A DNA stretch of 64,000 nucleotides from Desmodesmus armatus (Eukaryota > Chlorophyta > Chlorophyceae > Sphaeropleales > Scenedesmaceae): the NCBI GenBank assembly GCA_007449985.2, contig VIIQ02000320.1, positions 30,135 to 94,134 on the forward strand, written 5' to 3'. This document shows positions 1-12,900 of this stretch, piece by piece. Numbering within the stretch: the first letter of the stretch is position 1; each line of letters begins with the position of its first letter. Position numbers and translations under genes: made by a program. The notes under the pieces are model-generated. The model was not told where the DNA came from. It saw nothing but the letters and a program-made list of their open reading frames with translations, and searched no databases.

Positions 1-3000
1 CCACCGTCGTATGGAGCCAGGACAGTGCGCATATGTATCCCCGCAGAATCAGATGTACCCAGGCTTGTCAGCACGGCCAAGAATCCAGTCCAGCCCGGGC
101 CTGGTGCAGCCAGCCAACCCCAAATGCACATCCGATGACTGTTGTGCACTGACCATTGCCTTCACCAACAAAAATGCACATCCGAGACCACTGCACAGGA
201 AGGGGAACAGGCATGCACTTCATGGCACAGGGTTCCATCATAATTCAGACACCATACCCTGCAGTGTGCGCACACACACCAAGTGTGTGACAACCCACAC
301 ACTCCAGACGGCAGCAGCCATATGATCAGAGCTTCCCACTGTCTCATGCCCTCGGCCAAAAAGGGCAACCCTTACCAAACCACTGCACAGATGATAGGCA
401 TGTACGAGCAAAGAGCAGTGTAGCACGCGCCTCACTGAAAGGCCAAACCCCATGCACGTTACAGCACCGAGGCGAGTGTCAACAGCAGCGTGCTGTAGCG
501 GTTCAAAAGATGGTGGAAAGGAGAGGGATACGCTGCGTGCATGCTCAACACATGAGCGTCTCGTAAATAATCAAACGCACACACTCTCAGACAGATGCGC
601 AACAGCGATGCAGGGGTGAAGGCCCCCTGGCTGCAGAATCACTTTGACTGGCGCCATGTGAAACCCTGCAAGGAAGCACATGAGCCACTCCCGCAAACCT
701 CCCTCTTTCACCCACCCCCCCCCCCCCCAACCCCTGGTGCACCCACCAGCCATGCGACTGAGAGTCAAGCAGGTGTCACGCAGTTGGTGCTCGAATCACA
801 GCCGTGCGTATTGACTGCAGACACACCGCACGCACATGCTAGACCTGAGCAGGGAGGCTTTGTCCACACCCAACCCCTCTCCTCAAGCACCGACACGACA
901 CTACCAGGATATATATGGCAGGGCTGATGTGTACACTGATGTACCCATGACTGATCTGTACACTGATGTACCCATGATGTCTTGGGACAGGAGACGAAGA
1001 GGGCGTGGTGGGTTGGGCAGCACAGCTGCGATCACCACACCCCAGCCACTGCAAGTCATGATGCAGCAACATACGGTGCTTTGAGAGGGTGAGCCCACCT
1101 CACAAGCAGCAGCGCTGATGGACACTCGACAAGGTAGCATGGGGAAAGCCATATCCCCGACGTGTCCGACTGGACTGGCCATGCGACCTGACATACACGT
1201 CATCAAACACCCCCCTCCAAACCACTCCAGCGCAGCAATGGCAATCGGGCGCAGCAACAATGGCAAACCACCGCCTTGAGTAGGCGGGGCGGCAGCGACT
1301 ACAGTGTGCACATGGTGCCTGAAGCCAATACTGACATCAGTGGGCCATGGAGGCGGCCGCCGGCCAGGACTTTCTGCAGTGACATACACGTCAGATGCGA
1401 CCTTTGTGCAGCATGCTGCATCAAGAAAGCAGCGCCGCTTGGCCAGTCGACACCATGCCAACAAGACTGCTCAGAGGCAACAGCCAGCAGCAGCACCCCC
1501 CCATCATGCACAGCAGCAGCAAAAACAGGCACGAAATCAGGCAAGGGCCAAGGCAAAACAGAATGGAGGAAGAGGAAGTAGCGCAGCTGATCAGCAGTTG
1601 AAGCAGCGCCATCGACCGACAACAGCAATCTTGTGCTGAGTTGCACGTCAGCACCGGCTGCAACAGCAGGACACTCCAGCAGGAGAAACCCAGACAACCC
1701 CAACGAGGGCATACAAGCCTCCACTCCCTTTGCCAGCCACCAACCCTCGGGCTAGGGTTGTAACTTGAGGTTTAGGGGTTAAGGCGAGCACCCTGCCACT
1801 AGAAAAATAATAACACGAGCAAGCACGTAGCGGAAGCAAGACCTGCCTCTTTGCCAATACTACAGCTGCCAGTGGAGCACCGGCGTGCGCAGAGCAGCAC
1901 CAGGTGATGCACAACATTTACCAAGTTGGGGCCAGTCCTTGATCAAACTTCACAGGGAAGTGCTTACCGCACGCAAAGCCACCATGGCTACCGCCACGCT
2001 ATGAAGTAGAGCTGCCAGAATGAAACAGATGCAGCGCCACTGCTCAAAAAGCTTGGTTGGCACCACACGACCAACCACAGCTGCTGCACCCGCACACACA
2101 CAGGGAGAGCAGACACCTACCACAGCGTACAAGCTTACACGCATGCATTTCAGGGCCTGGGCAGAGCTAGCAGCTGCCAGATGGGGCCAACAACAAGTGG
2201 TGGGCGCTTTCAGCGAAAGCTATCAGCGACAGCCGCAACCTCATCCGGCCAACAAGCAACGGGGCACCAGCTCAACAGCACCCTTCAGCACCCTTCTGCA
2301 CAACCTACACACCAAGCAGCCCGCAAAAAATAACTAAAAAACCCCAGAATCACTACAGCCTGGGGGCGACCCCCAGCCGCACAACCCAAACCAGCCGGCC
2401 CACAAACCAAGGGGTGGCGTACACCCGCACGATTCAGTGCCCGATCCCCGACACATACATACTACAACTACATATGGTAAGGATGGTGTGTGTGTGTGTG
2501 TGTGTGTCCAGTCATATCCTCTGCGCCGCCCAGCATGCACCACATGGCCTGTATCACCCCCTCCCAACAAGCAGCACCCACAGGTGTAGCCTGAGTAACG
2601 CCTGCCAGCCCAGTGCACTACAACCCCCGCTGCAGCTGCAAAAAGGCTGCAAAGAAGCAGGCACTGGTAGCCCCTGGTGACAGCCCACCACCCCTGGGGG
2701 CCTGCAGGCATAGAAGCTCCTGCAAGCCTGCATGGATCAGAAAACAAAACGGGAAGGCCTGCCGGCAACGGACCACCCACACTGCACAACCGCCACTAGC
2801 AACCACCACCAGCAACACAAACATACCCCGGCTGCAAGACTGCCGACTGCAGCAGCCAGCCATCATGGCAGCACTAACACAATCACAGGTTTGATGTCAT
2901 GGGTTTCTGCAGCCAAAACCATGGCTGCCGCGTGCGTGTGAGCTGCGCATGTGCCCGCAGTGTGGACCAGCCTCCCGACACGCAACCAACATTAAACCAC

Positions 3001-3962
3001 CAACACACAGGCGTGACTTGCCATGCCCTCAACACACCTGCAGTCCTGGGTTTGGCAGAGCAGAAGGAGGCTGTCTTTCTTCACCAGCCCCTTCTCCGTG
3101 TAAGGTGTGCTGCACAAGCCCCGCACAAATCAGAAAGAGATAGCCAGCAAGTGCTGCGCAACCAGCACAACCACATCTTGATTGGGTTCAACGCATTGCG
3201 CTGGGATGCGTGCAAAGACAGCCGATAGCCTGTGCCCGGGCTGCACATGTGGGTAGCTGCTGAGACAGCCCAACAAGCCACACCGAGGTGCCGCACACAA
3301 GCCACCTTCGAGGGACCAGCAATAGGTGACAGCAAACCCCATACACACTCTACTGAAGTGTCTGCTGGGGCCGATGTGCAGTATGGGATAGAGTTGACGG
3401 GCGCACGTAGCTAGACAGCAGACCATAAAAATATACAGCACAATGCTACACCAGGCGCCACACAGGGTGAGAGGCGTGCATGCAGCAGGCATGCCTTGCC
3501 CAAATGCCCGCAGCGGTGCAACCACAGGGTTCAGGAGGGGTGCTGCAGATCCGGCGCCCGCACCAACAGGCAGCAGCAGCAAGAGCACCTCAGCGACAGC
3601 ACGCAAGGGGGCCAACAGCATGCACAACCCTGGAAACGGTCCCGATATGCGGGCAAGGCGGCTGGGTGGCCTGGGTGTGTGGATTCGCTTTGGCCTAGGT
3701 GTGACGGAGCCCACCATCACTCCCATTCGCAGTGCAGCCATGCAGTACCTAGCAGTATCTAGCAGTACCTGCATGCTGCCGCATGCCACGAGGCGGTGCA
3801 GCAGTAGCTCCTACTGCAACCACAGAGTTGCTCGAGTGAACATCCCCGTCACCAGCTGACCCCCTGCTGCAGTGCACAGTCCTCCAGCAAGGCCACACAC
3901 AGCCAAATTCACTTGCCCGGCAATGCAGCATCAGCACCTGATGCTCATGACATCAACCACCC
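1..3962. other. No confident gene; probable 3' flank of the kinase gene
   Basis: No reading frame here shows a recognisable domain, and the longest ones (for example 219 codons on the minus strand at 3130-3789) are Cys/Leu/Ala-rich as expected for chance frames in GC-rich DNA. Visible structure: a two-copy tandem repeat of about 25 bp at 925-978 (core tgtacactgatgtaccca), a C-run near 716-729, a (GT)n microsatellite at about 2486-2507, and a degenerate telomere-like stretch near 1750-1790. Part of it is presumably 3'-untranslated sequence of the minus-strand kinase gene. I found no convincing TGTAA polyadenylation signal directly after its stop. Confidence 0.5.
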
Positions 3963-6900
3963 CTACGCCTCTGGCTGCTGCTGCTGCACGTTGCTGCCGT
4001 TGCTCGCACTGGCGCTCGCGGCAGCCGACCGCCGCGCCAGCTCCTGCTTTTGGCGCTCCTGCGCGGCCGCAATCGCCGCTGCAGCAGACGCCACAGGGCT
4101 GCTGCCAAGCCGCTGCCCACCCCCCTGCTGCTGCGTGCGGAAGGTGAAGCTCCCCTGTGGCCTCACCAGCGCCTGCAGCTGCTGCTGCCGCGCAGGGGTC
4201 AGCCCCCCGCCTCCTGCTGCGCCAGCAGCGCCTGTGCCTGCCGCTGCAGCAGCAGCTGCTGCTGTTGCGCCAGGAGGAGCTGCTGCTGCTGCTGCCACAG
4301 CGCCAGCTCCTCCGGTGACGCTGCTGCCGCAATGCTGCTCCTAGTGGAGCCTGTGGTACCGCCCGCCTGGCTGGCATAGTCGTGGAAGGACACGCTGGTG
4401 TTGACAGACCTGCTGGTGCTGGCAGCAGGGCTCGGCAGGCCAACCGGCGGCACACCCGCATACCCTTCTGCAGCCTGCTGACTGTACATCAGCTGCTGCT
4501 GCTGCTGCTGTGCGGACGCCGTCCCCGCGGTGAACGTCTTGCTGCGGGTCGGGGCCCGGTGCTGCCTGCTGAGACCAGCGACGCCCAAGCCTCCTGCAGC
4601 AGCCGCGCGCTCCAGGCCTGCCAGCTGATGCGCATACGCGGCCTGCATTGTGCTGATGTCAAACGAACCGCGCCGACGGGATGCCGCTGCTGCCGCCTCC
4701 AGCCACAGCTGCTGCTGCTGCGCCGCAACACTAGCCATGCCTCCCCCGTAGGTGTACTGCCCACTGGCGTGAGCGTCCCGCTCAGACCCCGCGCTGCTGC
4801 TGCCCGTCGCGCTGCTGCCGTTGCTGGGCCTCCTACGGCGGCCACTGCCCAGCCGCCCAGCCCCCACCAGCCCCGTCCCCACGACCGTCTCCCCACCAAA
4901 CCCGACCTGCTGGAACTCATACACACTGCCTGCTGCTGCCAGCGCAGCTGCTGCTGCCGCGTGCTGCTGATAGGTGGGTGCCCCCATGGACTTGCTGCGC
5001 CTGGCTGCCTCATCCCCTGCCAACGCAGCCTTCACCGCCTGTGCTGCTGTTGCAGCGGCCATACCCTGCTGCTGCTGCTGTACCTGCTGCTGCGCCAACA
5101 CCTGCATCTGCGCCTGCTGCAGCTGCACCTGCTGCATCTGCGCCTGAGCCTGATGCTGTTGCTGCTGCTGCCAGGCCAGCAGCTGCGCTGCAGGCAGGCC
5201 TGCCGCAGCCGCCTGCTGCTGCTGCACCATGCCTGTCTGCTGGTGATGCTGCTGCCACGCTGCGGCCGCCTTGGCAATCGCGGCAGCAGCTGCCGGGGTG
5301 TTGCTGACACCCCTGGCCCCTGGTATGCCGCCACCGGCACCGGCGGGGGGCAGGCCTGCGGGTTGGGGTGCAGGCCCGGGGCCTGGGGCACCCCCAGCCC
5401 ATCTGCCCTGCCGCCCCAGGCCTCTGAGCCTGTCAGGCTGACACTCACAGTGGCCGCAGCGGCAGAGTCCTCCGCCTGGTGCAGCATCGCCTGTGAGGAC
5501 AGCAGGAATCAGTTTTTCAAACATGAGAAGTTTACTCTCTACATAGACCGAAACGAGGGTTCAAAAAAGCATTTTACATAGTTGGAGACAGAGCAGGACA
5601 GCACCGTCAGCTTCTGTGCCGGCTGCATCAGCCGACACACCACAGGGACTGTCTGCCGTGTGAGTATGGCTACCTCACCAACAAACTGCCTGACTGAAAT
5701 GTCCACTAAGGGCCCATCCCCCCTCACATCAAGTGCTGCTCAACTGCATCCAGCACCCTCCTGAATACTGCATACTGCTGCCAAGCCACGCTCATGCTCC
5801 CCACCACCCTGCTCCCTCCCTCACACACAGCATGCTAGCTAACACATGTTTCCTCTGTGCCATACACACTCATCCTCCCCCCACCCCTTCCAGGTTCACC
5901 TGCAGGCGCCCCACAATTTCCTGGAAGCTGGGCCGCTGCCCCGCGGTCGCGTGCCAGCAGCTGCAGGCCAGCTGCGTGTAACCCAGGGGTGTGCCGACAG
6001 GGAAGCTGGGCCTCAGCCCCCTCAGCACCACCTCCTCAACAACCTTCTGCTGGCTCATGTTGCCATACGGCCGCTGGCCCACAAACAACTCCCACATCTG
6101 GGGGGAGGCACGGAGGTGGTGCAGACGGGAGGCACAAACAGACACAGCACAGATGTCAGTGCCATCATCACTGTGATCCCAAGGGAGACTAAGCATTGCT
6201 GTGCACGATGCACGACCCTTCTCAAAGGTGCTGACAGATGGGCCATCAGCCACAGCACATGTAGCAAGCAACCCACTCAGCCACAGCAGGTCACCCACCC
6301 ACCCAGCCCAGCCAGCCCAGCCAGGCACCCAGCTCACCATGACACCGAATGCATACACGTCCACAGAGGCATTGACCTGCAAACCAAGGAGGAAGGGGGT
6401 GAACAAGGGCACATGGCAGCACTCAAAAACATATGTGATGACACATGGAACTCGACCCAGGCGGCACAGCAGCCCATGCCACTGGCCAGGCACGCTGCCA
6501 AACAAGCAGCTGCGGTCCCCCTCCCTATCAACAGGAAATCAATCACCACCTCACACAAGGTCTGCAACCCAGCGCAGCACAGCGCAGATCAGCACATCAC
6601 ATCACAGCACAGCTCGGCTGCCACAGCCTAGCCGCACCTTCTTGGTGGTGATGAGGGCCTCTGGCGCCACATATGCTGCCGTGCCGCAGCTGTTGAAGGG
6701 GAAGGTGGCGCATGAGTCATCATCCTCCACTCGACTCAAGCCAAAGTCTGACACCTGCACACCAGCAAAATGTCAGCAACACACAGGAAGGCAGGCCAAT
6801 CAACACCCCTGTTCCACCCATTGTGTGACAAGGCCAGACATTGGACTGGGCAGTTTCCCCTGACTAACAAGGCTGACGTTACAAACCCCAGCTGCACCAG

Positions 6901-9900
6901 CTCACCGCATCACAAAGCTGACCCTAGAATGGCCCCAACCCCAGACTGTAGGACAAGCAAGGGCAGGAGGCCGCAGCCCAACCAAGCAGCAGCCAGCGTC
7001 ATCACGCCCTAGCAGCAGCCACCCGTGTGTCATCACCATCCCACGCACCTTAGCCGTGAAGCCCCGCACGTCTGCGTTGCTGCTCTTGAGCAGCACGTTG
7101 GCGGGCTTGAGGTCGCAGTGCACCACGCCCATGCGGTGCAGGTACGCCATGCCCTCCGCCACCTCCAGCAGCGTCAACAGCAGCCACCGCATGTTCAGCT
7201 GCAGCCGCCCGCTGCGCGCGCTGCTGCTGCTGCTGCCCGCCGTGCTGGGGTCCTGCGCACCCTGGGCTACACCATGCATCTGCATCGCATGTGCCTGCTG
7301 CGCGCACAGCATGCTGCCCTCTGTCGCTGCGCTGCCATCCTCATCCATGCTGTCCCCATGACTGTGGTGGCTGCTGGCGGTGCTGCTGCGCGTGCTGCGG
7401 CCACGGCTGTAGGAGCGGCTGGCCGCGTTGCCGCCGCCGTTGCCCCCAGCGCCATAGTCCAGGCTGAAGATGTGGTTGCGGATCGCTGTGGTGAGGTTGC
7501 CTAGGTCACAATACTCCACTACCTCCACATGGCATGTGGCATCGTCTGCGGGCTGCAAGGGGCCCTGGGAGGCGCCAGAACCTGAGGTGCCCTGCTGCTG
7601 CTGCTGCTGCCGGCCACCACCACCCGAGGGCGGCCGCGTGTTTGTGCCGGCACAGGCCGTGAGGGCAGCGATCAAGTCCACTCGCTGCTTCTGCGGCGCA
7701 TGCCTGTGGGGTGAAGGCAGCAGCAGGGGGGCATGCAACCAAGGCGCAGGCAGCATATGGTGTTGGGCTGCAGCCACTTACCCACTTCAGGCTCACAAGC
7801 AGACTGTGCAGGTTTCATGGATTTGAGAGTGGTGAGTTGTTTGTGGGCCTGGCCAACTCCCACCACCCTTGCTGGACAGCCCTATCCCACTCCCCCCCCC
7901 CACACACACACAAACACATATCTATCCAAGCCCCTGTGCGTACCTGGTGCAGAGTGTTATGACGTCCCGTATGCGCACATCCGTGAGGCATGAGTAGGCT
8001 TGGATGATGTTGGGGTGGCTGCTGCTGCGCAGGATGGCGATCTCGTGCGCATTCTTCATCACCGCACGCTCGTTGCTGGGGTCACCCACAGACACCACCT
8101 TGACCGCAACAACAAGGCCCCTGCAGGAACACACACGCAGACAGACGATAGGTATGACTCATCACATATGACTCATCATATGACTCATCACATCACTGAA
8201 TCGTCACATCACTGACTGTCGAATGCAAGCCTATCACATGTTGCCCCGCCTTTGCGCATACACCTCACCTGTAGACGCACCCAGTGCTGAGCCCTCCCCC
8301 AGACCCCCGTCCAAGGCCACAGCAGCACTGACACCCCACCCCACCACCAACACTACCACCACCCACCTGGCGAGGCCCCTGAAGACCTTGGCAAACCCCC
8401 TCCCCAAACCAAGGCCACAGCCTTTCACATACAGCCCATCTTCGACTTACACACCCCACCTGTAAAAGCCCCAGCACCCTCAAGGCCTCTGTGCTGAGCC
8501 CTCCCCAGACCCCCGTTCACGGCTATAGCTGCAGTGACCCCCCCCCCCCCCCCCGCCGCGCGCGAGCCCTCACCATCCACCCACCTGTAGAGGCCCCTGA
8601 AGACCTTAGCGAAGCCTCCCTCCCCTATCTGTGCCACCAGCTGCAGCGCCCCCAGCTGCTCCTCCTCGGGCTCACTCATGGCCGCATTGATGCGCTTCTG
8701 GTTGAGCTTCTCAGTGATGCCCGTGGCAACAGCATTGGTGCTGCTCGCCATCTGCAGGGACACACCACACACCAAGCAAGCACCACCACGCACAACAGCA
8801 GCAGCAGCAGTAGCAGCAGTAGCAGCAGCGGCACGTCTGTAAGGCAATGGCCGTAATCTACACAGCTGCTGTGTCTGCTGGTGCGCTGCACAGCATGCAT
8901 GCCCCGCCCGTACGCCCAGGCTGCATAGGAGCGCACCCACAATCCCTCATGTTGCAAGACGACGGCCGATGGTGCCGGAACCCCCCCCCCCCTGGTCAGG
9001 GTATGCTTCAGACATGTCCCTATCTGCTGCAAGCCACAGAGCTGCGGGAAGCCTGACCACCCCTGTACCATTAAAAAAACAGCACGACGACACCCGCCGC
9101 AAGCGTAGCCCGGCCATGACATCGCCACCAACCCAACCCCCATACACTGCCCTGCCCTGTCCTGCCACCACACACCATCCCTTTCCCCGCACCACCACAC
9201 ACACCGCCCTGAACATATACAGGACCAGACAGCACCCGCCCCTTGCGTGCATGCTCCACACGTATGCCCTGTGCTGACACCCCAACGGCCCCCAGCCGCA
9301 CCTGCCGCGCCACGAAGGACCGCCCCATCAGCCCGCCCTGAGCCGAGAATGAGCCCCCCGTGCTTGTGAAGCTGCCGCCCGCACTGCCTGTCCAGCTGGC
9401 GTGCGTGCACACGGTGCTGCCCAGCTCCAGTGCGCCCCCCGCTGTGGCTGCCGCCATGAAGCTGCCCTCGCTGCGGGCCATGCCACCCCCTGCGAGGCTG
9501 CTGCTGCCGGTGGTGCTGCAGCTCTGGTGGGCGCCAGGCAGGGACCCTGCAGGATATGAGACGGGAGCAGAGCGTCAGGTTATGCACAGAAGGGACAAAT
9601 GCTTGGCAGAAGCAAGGAAGGGGGCCAAGACCACGACCACGTGCTGAGATCGCTGAGCCCACCACCACCGCTTCCTGCAGCACAAATCCCCAATCCCTCC
9701 GGCAGCATAGCGCGTTACGGAGCAAATCTGGCTGCCTTGCTGCTGCCTGATGCAGCATCACTGCGGATGGCCGCCTGGCTGGCCCAGCATGGCAGTTGCG
9801 GACCAAGCCCAACTCTTTGGCAGGCAGAGCTCAGCACATAGGCAGCTACAAGCATGTGCAGTACAGTACACACGACTCCAGCAATACACCAGCAGCAGAA

Positions 9901-12900
9901 GCTAATCTGACTTCGCCCCACCACGTCCTCACTCACCCGCAGTGGTTGCTGGCGTGACTGTGCTGGGGCTGATGCCGCCGCTGCTGTGCATCGACAGGCC
10001 CATGCTGCCGGTCAGCCCCATGGGCCCACCCAGCCCCAGGCTGCCATGTGAGCCGTCCCCGCCGTCACGCTGCAGCAGCTGCTCATGGTTCATCTGCTGG
10101 ATGCCCTGCAGACAGGATACACACAACGGTACACACATCACAGCTTATGCCAGCTCATTGCCCTTTTCAGGTGCGACACTACTCACATCACACCTTCGCC
10201 CAACGATGTTATGTGGTTTTCTATCCTGTCCATGCTGTGCTCTCTTGCAGGACCAACCAAGCTGGTGCCTGCAAGGGCGTTGCGCCTGACACCTACCAGA
10301 GAACAGCCAGCGACCTCCTCCCGCATACATCTGCCCCCCTCCCCCTGAACCCTCCTCCACCAGAAGCCCCCCCCCTCTCCTCACAAGCAACTCGTGCAGA
10401 AGTGGTCCACTGAGCTGCCTGTTGACACCTGACACCTACCAGAGGACAGCCAGTAACCCCCCCTCCCAATGACCCCTCGCCACAAACCCTTTCCCCCTCC
10501 TCACCAGGAACTCGTGCAGCAGTGGTCCACTGAGCTGCCTGTTGACACCTGACACCTACCAGAGGACAGCCAGTAACCCCCCCTCCCAATGACCCCTCGC
10601 CACAAACCCTTTCCCCCTCCTCACCAGGAACTCGTGCAGCAGTGGTCCACTGAGCTGCCTGTTGACACCTGACACCTACCAGAGGACAGCCAGTAACCCC
10701 CCTCCCAATGACCCCTCGCCACAAACCCTTTCCCCCTCCTCACCAGGAACTCGTGCAGCAGTGGTCCACTGAGCTGCCTGTTGAGCCCCTGGCCCAGCAG
10801 CTCTGCCACCTCCTTCAGCTGCTTGGCAACCTCACTGAACTCAGTGTTCACGTCAGCCAGGCAGTACAGCGCACCAAAGATGCCTGGAGACACAGCAGCA
10901 AAGGGACGCAGGCATGCCGGAGCGACACAATATAACGAAGTGGCGGTGCACGAGATGCTCACATCGCCCGCTGCTCAGGGGAGCCTGCTGCGGCTGCATG
11001 ATGAGCCAGCTGTGAAATCAGACCGACAGACAAAATGACTGACTGCGGCTGTACTGTGCACTATCAACCAGTGCATGCCTGCCTGTAAGCCGCCGATTTG
11101 AAAACACAGCTGCCATCACATACCCCATCCCTGGGGGTGTGCTGCTGCTGCCCACGATTCCTGTCCCCCTGCCTCGACACGTGCCCCTGGCCCTCCCTAT
11201 CAACCCACTCACCCACTCCGCTGGCCCTGAGTGGCAGCAGCAGGACGTTGCTGGGTGGCCTGAGCAGCCTGCTGGCAAACAGGTCCGTGTTGACATTGCC
11301 CAGCTGGTTGATCAGCTTCTGAACATCAGGGATCAGCACCTGGCAGCAGCACGGCAGGCAGCGGAGACGGGGATGCAGACAACAGGCGAGCGGATCAGAT
11401 GCAGGCCGCAACTGCCAGCGTGCTGCCTGAATGGCTGCTGCTGCACCCCTCACAACCCCAATGACCCCAACGCGCAGCCTGTCAGTCAGCCATCCTGTAA
11501 AGGGTGCGCACCAAACCACTCCACCAGAGACAACGCTGTCAAACACTGGCTTTGTGCTTCAGTGCTGGGTGTGTTCCTTTATGGCATAGCTGGGCAGTTG
11601 AGCTTGTTTCACAAAACAGGTCGTGGAACCGGCTCACCTGCCAAGCTGAGCTCGTTCCACGACCTGTGTTTTGTGAAACAAGCTCAACTGCCTAGACACG
11701 CCGTCAAGGAACACACCCAGCACTGAAGCAAACAGCCAGCAAATTCCTTTCCCTCAACCCTGCATCAACCCCCCGCCCACCTGCTTCTTGTTTGTGAGCG
11801 CGATGCGCAGGATCGTGTTCTTCATAGGGATGTTGGTCCGCACCAGCCCACCCGCGGCCTGGATTGTTGCCACCCACTGCGCGTTGGTGCTGCCGCCGTG
11901 CCCGCTGCCATTGCGCTTGGTGTTGCCGCGCGCCACACCCGCCAAGCTGAGATCGTCAAACAGCGCCGCTGCTGACTTGTCCCCACTGATCAGCGCCAAT
12001 CGCAGCCAGGTGTGGCTGCCTGCTGCCGCCATGCCCTTCAGCCGCGTCAGCGCGCCGCGGCTGCCTATCAACGCAGACTGCGGGACCAAGCAAGCAAGCA
12101 AGCACGTAAGGAGCACGCAACGTGACTTTTTGGGTGTGAGGAGCTGGTACTGCAGTGGCGTGCTGACTGCTACAACTGCACTACACTTCCTGCATTGCTG
12201 CTGCTCCAGAGCCGCGTGCTTCCAGGCTCCGAGCCCAACTTCCTAACAACACATGCTGCTGCTGCTACAGCCATCGCTGGCCCACGCAGTGCCTGCAGGC
12301 GGCCAAGAGGCTCTACCTTCCCACTGCGCTGCCCACAGGGGTGCCTGCTGCCCCCCCCCCCCCCCCCCGTCCGTCCACCAACACATGCCGCACCTGCATG
12401 ATGTTGTCGAGGCTGTTTGAGGCTGCCAGGTCCCGCGCCAGGCACACGTACGCGTTGAGCCCGGGTCCCTGACCACTGCCGTGAGTGTTGCTGACACCAG
12501 GCTCAGGTATGTGCTGAACAGGTGTGGGCCCATGAAGCCCATGTCCAGGCAGGGCTCATGCTTGAACCCCAGGTTCAGCACAGCCAGCAGGCTGCTGGGG
12601 CTGGAGCGGATGGGCATGGCATGGATGTGGCGGATGCCTGCGGGGTGAGGTGGGGTGAGGTGGGGCATGTGATGGGATGGGCAAGGCGATGGGTGGGTGG
12701 TGAGTGGTGAGTGGGTGGAGTGGGTGGCGATGAAGGGGGTGGTGGGTGACGCAACCACACCAACACTGGAAAAGACAGGGGGGGGGGGACTGTGGGGTGT
12801 TGGGGGGCATACAGCAGTGGCGATGCAGCCCCACTGCATGCACAGGAGAATTAGTGTTGTTTGGTCCTTGCGGCTGCTGGGTGGCTGGGGATGCTTCAAT

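Noticed and set aside
3130..3789. 219-codon minus-strand frame downstream of the kinase gene
   Set aside because: Hydrophobic Cys/Leu-rich composition without motif or splice support; long chance frames are expected in GC-rich DNA.
4382..5581. 399-codon plus-strand frame opposite the kinase tail
   Set aside because: Leu/Cys/Arg-rich shadow of the Gln/Ala-coding (CAG)n strand; the minus strand continues the kinase gene.
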